Source: a bacterium SM23_31 (GTDB lineage Bacteria; SM23-31). From it: a stretch of 8,698 nt of DNA. The DNA lies in contig LJUD01000108.1 of the NCBI GenBank assembly GCA_001304035.1, positions 1 to 8,698 on the forward strand, read 5' to 3'. Both the position numbers and the translations under genes were made by a program. The notes beneath the pieces were generated by a model, which did no database searches, was not told the origin of the DNA, and saw only the letters and a program-made list of their open reading frames with translations. Each line of letters opens with the position of its first letter. Positions within the stretch are counted from its first letter, which is position 1. This document shows positions 1 through 5,160 of the stretch, one piece after another.

Positions 1-92
1 CGGCTTGCCGAACTTATGCCGTTTCTATCTTTATCAAGACCGGTATTAACCTCAGGCGTAATTCAAACAAAAAATCATATCTTAATACGCAT

Positions 93-97
93 GGAGG
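93..97 (+). promoter_or_regulatory. Shine-Dalgarno site that sets the start of propeller gene 1
   Basis: GGAGG lies 5 nt before the ATG at 103. The open frame continues upstream to an ATG at 16, but that start has no such motif and would place about 29 non-hydrophobic residues ahead of the signal sequence. The same GGAGG-5-nt-ATG layout precedes gene 3, which supports the choice. Confidence 0.8.
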
Positions 98-102
98 AAA
101 TC

Positions 103-1389
103 ATGAAAACCAATAGAACCTTTAAAACCGGCATATCGATACTCAGTGTTTCATCTGTTCTCTTGGTGCTGTCGTTTGGTCTATTTCAATTTACAATTAT
201 GCCGCCGTTAGTAGCATTTGAAGAGGAGCAAAAAATACTGACCGATGTGCTTACGTTGGAAATGACCATCGGCGGTGAGGATGATCCCCATAAAGATGAA
301 TTCCTGCTGGTGAGTCCTAAGCTCATGGATGTGAGTTACGAAGGGGACATTCTTATACCGGATGAAGGAAAGATAAAGGTTTATGATGATAAAGGTAATG
401 AAAAAACGATTATCGGCAGAATAGGACAGGGACCTGCAGAATTCAAGCTACTACATTCTCCTTTTCTAAGCCCGACCGGGTACTTGATTGTGGCAGATGT
501 ATCTGGACGCAAATGGAGTAGTTTCCACTATTCAGGCGACAGCAAGCTTGTTCATTCTTACAATCTTTTCTCACCGGATTATTCATTCATAGAAAAAAGG
601 AGATTTGATAACAGCCTGCGAATAGATGATTATTTAAAAACAAAAAACGTTTCACGAGGCAACGTAAAGTATATAAGGAGAATTTATGCCCTAAGTGAGT
701 ACGAAAAAGTATATGAAATCGAAATCGTATTAGGAAGTCTATTACTTTCTCGATTACCATTTTTTAATGCACCATCTTCAATTGTAATACTCTACGAAAA
801 CGCTGAAACTGTAATTCCGTTAGTTGAAACAAGGTTTATTGCATCTCCTAATGATTATAACTCTTATTTTGAATTAGGACAATTACACTGGGAATTGATG
901 CCCGACCGGAGGATAATGTATCTGAATACCGACGAAGATATATACAACATACAAACCGGATCGTTCTATACGGTACATACTCTTTCGCTGGATGGTCTCG
1001 AAGACAAAAAAATAACCCGCCAATTTTCAACCATTGAGTTTCCTGAATCTAAGACTAATCGAGAAGAATATTCTAAGAATGAAAGTTTTAGACAAAGAGA
1101 AGAAAGAGAGGTAAAAGCATATAGAGAAAAAAAATACTATGCTTCTGTTGATTGGGTAAAAATTGATGGTAATTATGCATTTATGTTTACGTATACCCAA
1201 AATGACAAAGAGGAAATATTAACCGATGTCTTTGATTTAAAAGCCGGAAAATATATTACATCGGTTTATTTCCCATTTGTGCCGATAGTCATTAGAGATG
1301 GATATGCCTATTATTTACAGTGGTCTGGAGGCTACACATTTGCCGAAGTCAGAAAATACAAAATCGACCCGGCGGTGTATGGGAAATGA
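103..1389 (+). CDS. Exported 6-bladed beta-propeller family protein, paralog 1
   Basis: Predicted 428-residue exported protein. Residues about 10-35 form a hydrophobic signal or anchor after a basic N-terminus (MKTNR); a cleavage near PLVA is possible but not clear. The mature part starts with the block shared by all three paralogs: VLTLEMTIGG, then KDEFLLV, a GDI strand, KIKVYDDKG and GRIGQGPAEF (about 105-114). Such NHL-like strands with a G-x-GQGP(G)E turn are typical of the 6-bladed beta-propeller family known mainly from Bacteroidota (formerly DUF5128/DUF4934 type). Compared with its neighbours it carries about 16 extra residues near 135-150 and has GPAEF instead of GPGEY. It ends in KYKIDPAVYGK. 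The fold is inferred from these motifs. Ligand and role are unknown; no catalytic motif is visible. The next gene begins 77 nt downstream on the same strand with no terminator between, so the two may be co-transcribed. Confidence 0.85.
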   Translation: MKTNRTFKTGISILSVSSVLLVLSFGLFQFTIMPPLVAFEEEQKILTDVLTLEMTIGGEDDPHKDEFLLVSPKLMDVSYEGDILIPDEGKIKVYDDKGNEKTIIGRIGQGPAEFKLLHSPFLSPTGYLIVADVSGRKWSSFHYSGDSKLVHSYNLFSPDYSFIEKRRFDNSLRIDDYLKTKNVSRGNVKYIRRIYALSEYEKVYEIEIVLGSLLLSRLPFFNAPSSIVILYENAETVIPLVETRFIASPNDYNSYFELGQLHWELMPDRRIMYLNTDEDIYNIQTGSFYTVHTLSLDGLEDKKITRQFSTIEFPESKTNREEYSKNESFRQREEREVKAYREKKYYASVDWVKIDGNYAFMFTYTQNDKEEILTDVFDLKAGKYITSVYFPFVPIVIRDGYAYYLQWSGGYTFAEVRKYKIDPAVYGK

Positions 1390-1466
1390 TGGGAATAAAT
1401 TGAATACCCGTGTTTTCAATCAAAAAAATAGTGATATTACGTCAACATATACCATAGGGAGTTGTC

Positions 1467-2711
1467 ATGAAGATACAACTATATTTCATCAAAGGCATAT
1501 CGATTCTTTGCCTGTCTTTACTTCTTCCGTTTTTCTATTGGAGTTCCGATGTTGATGCTCAGGCTGTAAAAATGCAAAAGCCATTAAATAATGTGCTCAA
1601 ACTGGAGCTGGCATTCGGTGATGAAAAAACCATCACCAAAGATGAATTTTTACTTGTAGAACCAGAAATAATAAAAGTAAATTATTCCGGAGACATTTTT
1701 GTTCTCGATGAACACAGAATCAAGGTCTATGATGATAAAGGTAGGGCAAAACATTTCATAGGTCGTCCCGGGCAGGGACCCGGTGAGTACGAAAATATAT
1801 CTGGGGGATTTAGGATTTCACCTACAGGCTGTATTACAGTTATGGATAGATCAAGCTACAATATTTTTTCTTCTGACGGAACATTCATCACAAAACGTCA
1901 AATTCGATATAATGAGGTATTTCAACGTATCGCTGGAGAACTTAATTTTAACATTTCTTCTCGTTTAGGACCGGCTAGTAGTATCGAAATGGTCGCATTA
2001 AGTAATAGTGATAAAGAACTTATTATCACTTGCAATACGCTGCCGGACAGACCCTCATTTTCCCCGGATAAAACATATTTCGATTATTTATTTTATGCAC
2101 ATTCAGATACAGTGAAGGTTCTGGCAGAATATGAAATTGTGAATACTTTTATAAGGACTCAAGGAAGAGGTATTGGAATGATGAGTGATAAATCACTCGG
2201 TTCATTTTATTATGCACTTCTTCCTGAACGGAAAATCCTCTATACCCATACTGCTCACGATGCTGTAATTGAAAACGGAACTGCCAGGATTGCGTTTCAT
2301 ATTGTATCATTGGATGATTATCAAAAAAGAGATGTTTTTTATACATATACACCTACGAAAATACTGAAGTCCCGTTATGACCTATTTGAAGGTGTTAATA
2401 AAGGTCGTGAAAATTTTGCAGATAAGAGACCGGTAGAAGCGCAATACTCAACTTTGTATTTTAATAGAATAGACGTTGACGGTAATTATATATTTTTATA
2501 TCCAATATTAAATCCAATATTAATTAATGAGGATGAAGAACATTCTGTCGATGTCATTGACCTCGATTCAGGTACACATATCTCTACAGCTATATTTCCG
2601 TTTTCTTTGAGAGAAATTAAAAACGGGTATGGATATCGAGTTACAACAAACGAAGAAGGATTTGAAATAATCGAAAAATACAAAATCCACCCGGCGGTGT
2701 ACGGGAAGTGA
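1467..2711 (+). CDS. Exported 6-bladed beta-propeller family protein, paralog 2
   Basis: Predicted 414 residues. The start has AGGGAG at 1456-1461, 5 nt before the ATG. Residues 1-33 look like a Sec signal peptide: a basic start, a hydrophobic core (ISILCLSLLLPFFYW) and a probable signal peptidase I site after DAQA (33). The shared block follows: VLKLELAFGDEKT, KDEFLLV (58-64), GDIFVLDE, RIKVYDDKG and GRPGQGPGEY (99-108). Next comes a SYNIFSSDGTF strand, then later conserved strands LLPERKILYTHT and FHIVSLDDY. The C-terminus is EKYKIHPAVYGK, almost the same as in the two neighbours. It is expected outside the cytoplasmic membrane. Function is unknown; a sensor, binding or scaffold role is possible but nothing in the sequence decides it. 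A terminator-like hairpin follows the stop closely, separating it from paralog 3. Confidence 0.88.
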   Translation: MKIQLYFIKGISILCLSLLLPFFYWSSDVDAQAVKMQKPLNNVLKLELAFGDEKTITKDEFLLVEPEIIKVNYSGDIFVLDEHRIKVYDDKGRAKHFIGRPGQGPGEYENISGGFRISPTGCITVMDRSSYNIFSSDGTFITKRQIRYNEVFQRIAGELNFNISSRLGPASSIEMVALSNSDKELIITCNTLPDRPSFSPDKTYFDYLFYAHSDTVKVLAEYEIVNTFIRTQGRGIGMMSDKSLGSFYYALLPERKILYTHTAHDAVIENGTARIAFHIVSLDDYQKRDVFYTYTPTKILKSRYDLFEGVNKGRENFADKRPVEAQYSTLYFNRIDVDGNYIFLYPILNPILINEDEEHSVDVIDLDSGTHISTAIFPFSLREIKNGYGYRVTTNEEGFEIIEKYKIHPAVYGK

Positions 2712-2775
2712 TGGTATTAAATAATCATCGGTTATTCCATGTGTTGTGTTCTGTAGGGGCGGTTCGCGAACCGCC
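2668..2775 (+). repeat. Long direct repeat, copy 1 (gene 2 3' end plus downstream palindrome)
   Basis: This stretch covers the last codons of paralog 2, its stop, about 65 nt of noncoding DNA and the GC-rich palindrome. It matches 4100-4208 with about 8 differences in 108 positions, one being a single-base indel. Upstream of this stretch the two genes diverge strongly. The first part, up to about 15 nt past the stop, is also recognisable after paralog 1 (about 1351-1405). Confidence 0.9.
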
Positions 2776-2787
2776 TCTACATTTTTT
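2752..2787 (+). terminator. Palindromic hairpin with T6 run, probable intrinsic terminator
   Basis: The arms 2752-2766 and 2767-2781 are self-complementary over 15 bp with one G-T pair. The inner 18 nt (2758-2775) are a perfect palindrome centred on TTCGCGAA. Six T follow at 2782-2787. It sits about 40 nt after the stop of paralog 2, as expected for an intrinsic terminator. The same palindrome recurs at 4184-4215, so it may equally be a dispersed palindromic repeat that doubles as a terminator. Confidence 0.65.
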
Positions 2788-2866
2788 AAACCTTCCATTA
2801 ATTCAGAGATATACTACGCTATTTTTTAATATTCCAATCAAAAATCCAGCTTTTTTTACTATTTTT

Positions 2867-2894
2867 TTGAACTTTTTTGCTTCTCGGTTAATAT
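2867..2894 (+). promoter_or_regulatory. Possible sigma-70-type promoter for propeller gene 3
   Basis: TTGAAC at 2867-2872 and TAATAT at 2889-2894 are separated by 16 nt. They lie after the terminator-like hairpin of paralog 2 and about 65 nt before the ATG of paralog 3. The surrounding DNA is very AT-rich, so chance matches are likely; TATAAC at 2892-2897 is an alternative -10 with a long spacer. Confidence 0.35.
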
Positions 2895-2948
2895 AACAAT
2901 TAAAACCATTCTTTTTTAATTTTATTTTCCATTCACCTGCCTGTTTAT

Positions 2949-2953
2949 GGAGG
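2949..2953 (+). promoter_or_regulatory. Shine-Dalgarno site that sets the start of propeller gene 3
   Basis: GGAGG lies 5 nt before the ATG at 2959. The in-frame ATG at 2947 overlaps this motif and has no motif of its own, so 2959 is preferred. The ATGGAGGA context is the same as ahead of paralog 1. Confidence 0.8.
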
Positions 2954-2958
2954 ATTCC

Positions 2959-4143
2959 ATGTATAAAAAAATGCGTTTCATGAGCATTCTATTTCTTTTC
3001 ACCTATTGCACGCCTGACAACGTTGTTTCTGAGATTGAATCATCACAGCAGCTGGAAAATGTGCTGACGCTGGAGTTGTCTTTCGGTGATGAAAAAACGG
3101 TTTCCAAAGATGAATTTTTGCTTGTCAACCCGCAGTACATAGTTGTTAATTATGATGGAGATATTTATGTTCTCGATGGAGAAATTGAGAACTGGAAAAC
3201 TAAAGTATTTGATAAAAGCGGCGGCGAAAAATTGATATTGGGCGGATATGGTCAGGGTCCCGGTGAATATACAACGCCAGCTAATCCTATTGTATCAAGA
3301 GACGGATTTCTGACGGTTGTAGATAATATTTACCGGTATAACATATATTCTCCTGACTTTAAATTTTTAAATAGTGTGCGCTGGTCAAATGATCGGCTTT
3401 TTAACAACTATTTAGATAAAAACAATTTCCGCTTTAGAATTACTACACCCTATACAGTGAAAGTCCATTCCATAAATGATTCAGAGCGGATAATAAGCCT
3501 GATGACCGGCAATATTTCACCTGAAGACAAATTTCCATACTTTGATGTTCTGTTTTATGAGAACCCGGATTCCCTTATTGAAATTGCGCGGTACAATAAA
3601 AAAATTGCAAATCTGTTTCTGAGCGCTCCATTTCGGGGAGATTTATTATGGGACGTGACATTTGACAACAAGGTAATTTACACGCATTCAGGGTTTGACA
3701 TTAAAAAAGACCGGGATGATTTTTATTACGTATTAAATATTTTCTCACTTGAAGATTTCTCCAAATCCCAAATCATTCATAAATATATTCCTATTGAAAT
3801 TGCGGCGGAGGAAAAAGAAAGGTATTATAAAAAGAAATATGAAGATACACGCGAAGGTAGAATTCATCTTGACATTCTGAAAGATACAAAATTTCATCCG
3901 TCTTTATTGAATTTAATTGCCGACCGGAATTTTATTTTTGTTTTTGTTCATCAGGATAAAGACGCAGAAAATGTCTTAGTAGATGTATTTGACGGTAAAG
4001 ACATGAAACATCTGAGTTCTGCTTATTTCCCTTTTTCACCGGAGGCTATTAAAAACGGATATGCATACAGGGAAAATAAAAATGAGGAAGGTTTTTATAT
4101 AATCGAAAAATACAAGATCGCCCCGGCGGTGTACGGGAAATGA
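2959..4143 (+). CDS. Exported 6-bladed beta-propeller family protein, paralog 3, possible lipoprotein
   Basis: Predicted 394 residues from the start supported by GGAGG. The N-terminus MYKKMRFMSILFLFTYC is a short signal sequence with a Cys at 17, followed by TPDN. This resembles a lipoprotein signal, but Tyr at -1 is not standard, so lipidation is uncertain. The shared block follows: VLTLELSFGDEKT, KDEFLLV (50-56), GDIYVLDG and GGYGQGPGEY (95-104), then a YNIYSPD strand. The first blade has a few extra residues (GEIENWK) relative to paralog 2. Later strands include FDVLFYENPDSLIEIARY and LNIFSLEDF, and the protein ends EKYKIAPAVYGK. The fold is inferred from motifs; function is unknown. It probably forms its own transcript, with a possible promoter upstream and a terminator-like hairpin about 40 nt after the stop. 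Confidence 0.87.
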   Translation: MYKKMRFMSILFLFTYCTPDNVVSEIESSQQLENVLTLELSFGDEKTVSKDEFLLVNPQYIVVNYDGDIYVLDGEIENWKTKVFDKSGGEKLILGGYGQGPGEYTTPANPIVSRDGFLTVVDNIYRYNIYSPDFKFLNSVRWSNDRLFNNYLDKNNFRFRITTPYTVKVHSINDSERIISLMTGNISPEDKFPYFDVLFYENPDSLIEIARYNKKIANLFLSAPFRGDLLWDVTFDNKVIYTHSGFDIKKDRDDFYYVLNIFSLEDFSKSQIIHKYIPIEIAAEEKERYYKKKYEDTREGRIHLDILKDTKFHPSLLNLIADRNFIFVFVHQDKDAENVLVDVFDGKDMKHLSSAYFPFSPEAIKNGYAYRENKNEEGFYIIEKYKIAPAVYGK

Positions 4144-4208
4144 GGGTATTAAATAATCATTGGTTATTTCATGTGTTGTGTTCTTGTAGGGGCGGTTCGC
4201 GAACCGCC
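4100..4208 (+). repeat. Long direct repeat, copy 2 (gene 3 3' end plus downstream palindrome)
   Basis: This is the partner of 2668-2775. It begins in the last 14 codons of paralog 3, runs through the stop and ends with the palindrome. The reading frame and the position of the stop are identical in both copies, so coding and noncoding parts were copied or converted as one block. Confidence 0.9.
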
Positions 4209-4221
4209 CATGCAATTTTTT
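4184..4221 (+). terminator. Second palindromic hairpin with T6 run, probable intrinsic terminator
   Basis: The arms 4184-4199 and 4200-4215 pair over 16 positions with one mismatch and one G-T pair. The inner 20 nt (4190-4209) are a perfect palindrome. Six T follow at 4216-4221. It lies about 40 nt after the stop of paralog 3. The outer arm differs from copy 1 while the core is identical, and the T6 run is kept in both. Confidence 0.65.
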
Positions 4222-4282
4222 AAAAAGAAATCCCTTGCAAAAATTGAAAAAAATTTCATTATTATACAATCTGGATTATTTA

Positions 4283-4322
4283 TCCCGCTGAAAGCGGGAC
4301 AAAGGTCGCAAAGAACACAAAG
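4283..4322 (+). repeat. Small hairpin followed by AAAG at 9-nt period
   Basis: TCCCGCT (4283-4289) and AGCGGGA (4293-4299) form a 7-bp stem with a GAA loop. AAAG then occurs at 4301, 4310 and 4319, exactly 9 nt apart. The block lies in the noncoding leader between paralog 3 and the cNMP-fold gene. It looks like a dispersed intergenic repeat rather than part of a gene. Function is unknown. Confidence 0.45.
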
Positions 4323-4351
4323 AAATAATCACGAGTACTCGGATTAATTAT

Positions 4352-4386
4352 TCAGGTTATATTATTCAGCAAGCATTATAACCTGA
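4352..4386. promoter_or_regulatory. Perfect 10-bp inverted repeat ahead of the cNMP-fold gene
   Basis: TCAGGTTATA at 4352-4361 and TATAACCTGA at 4377-4386 are exact reverse complements separated by 15 nt. The downstream arm ends 19 nt before the ATG at 4406. It could be a leader hairpin or a dimeric regulator site. No promoter can be placed with confidence nearby, although TACAAT at 4265-4270 is a weak -10 candidate. Confidence 0.5.
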
Positions 4387-4405
4387 GAATAAACAAAGGA
4401 TATTT

Positions 4406-4894
4406 ATGCTGCCTACAAAAAAATTTAAGCCGAGACAGTTCATTTACCAGGAAGGTGAAAATGCCAGCGAGATGTACATAATATTAAACGGTAAGGTGAA
4501 GATTGTAAAAAATCTTGGGAAAAATCCTTTGGTTATTGCTACATTGGAAAAAGGGAGCTTTTTTGGCGAAGTTGCGTTATTCCGGGAGAAACAGCACGGC
4601 GCAACTGCAATTGCCGAGACCGACCTGGAGCTTGCCATTATAAAAAAGGAATTATTCTACAAGCAGTTTGAGCAATTGCCGAGCTGGTGTCTGACAATTG
4701 TTCAGAGTATGGCGAACCGCCTGCACAGCTCAATCGAACAACCGGGCAGGACTACCGTGCAGAAACCTCCCTCCGAAAAGCCTGAACAAGCAACTGACGG
4801 AGTACAAAAAGATAAAAGCGCAGAACAGCAAACAAACAATGATGCAAGTGAAGAACCTAAAACCGATGACAAGGAAAAACAGGATAATCCTTGA
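4406..4894 (+). CDS. Stand-alone cyclic-nucleotide-binding-fold protein with disordered tail
   Basis: Predicted 162-residue cytoplasmic protein. AAAGGA at 4395-4400 lies 5 nt before the ATG. Residues about 5-110 match the CRP/cNMP-binding fold: FIYQEGENASEMYIILNGKV, then GSFFGEVALF (50-59) of the phosphate-binding cassette, and a helix ending in SMANRLHSSI. Family members that bind cAMP or cGMP normally have R-(S/T)-A after the FGE segment; here the equivalent stretch is HGATA (64-68), so the phosphate-contacting Arg is replaced by His. Residues 112-162 are a charged, Gln/Lys/Glu/Pro-rich tail, probably disordered. There is no helix-turn-helix, kinase or channel domain, so this is not a CRP-type transcription factor. 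It more likely acts by protein contact or binds another ligand; that is inference. The gene appears monocistronic and ends convergently with the gene on the opposite strand. Confidence 0.85.
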   Translation: MLPTKKFKPRQFIYQEGENASEMYIILNGKVKIVKNLGKNPLVIATLEKGSFFGEVALFREKQHGATAIAETDLELAIIKKELFYKQFEQLPSWCLTIVQSMANRLHSSIEQPGRTTVQKPPSEKPEQATDGVQKDKSAEQQTNNDASEEPKTDDKEKQDNP

Positions 4895-5160
4895 TTTACA
4901 ACTTCAAATAAAATCGTTTAATCACAATACTTAACGCAGGATTTAAACCATTAGAAACAATACAATAGTAGAAAATATTTTTTAAGAAATTACTTTTACC
5001 TGCATTTTCATTATAGATTAGGCATAAAAACCTAACAACGGCTTCCGGATCCAGACTTTTCACAGCCATTAACGGTAAACATTACCGGTAAAGACTTCAG
5101 CTTAACACGAGTTTGAAATACAAATAATTCATTTTAAATGATTAATCTTCAAATTCTATT
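4895..5160. other. Convergent intergenic region
   Basis: This separates the stops of the cNMP-fold gene (+) and the methyltransferase/ATP-grasp gene (-). I see no gene. Minor structures are TTAGG/CCTAA at 5018-5035, a 6-bp stem with 3-nt loop at 5073-5087, and an overlapping perfect palindrome TTACCGGTAA at 5082-5091. None is followed by a clear T run, so no terminator is called. Confidence 0.5.

Noticed and set aside
16..102. Upstream extension of propeller gene 1 to the ATG at 16
   Set aside because: There is no ribosome binding site at 16, whereas GGAGG with ideal spacing precedes the ATG at 103, and the signal sequence follows naturally from there.
2668..4208. CRISPR-like or transposon-end interpretation of the repeated blocks
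   Set aside because: There are only two long copies, separated by a gene. There is no array of regular short repeats, no transposase gene and no target-site duplication that I can see.
4406..4894. Annotation as a CRP/FNR transcription regulator
   Set aside because: No helix-turn-helix follows the cNMP fold; the C-terminal 50 residues are a charged, probably disordered tail.
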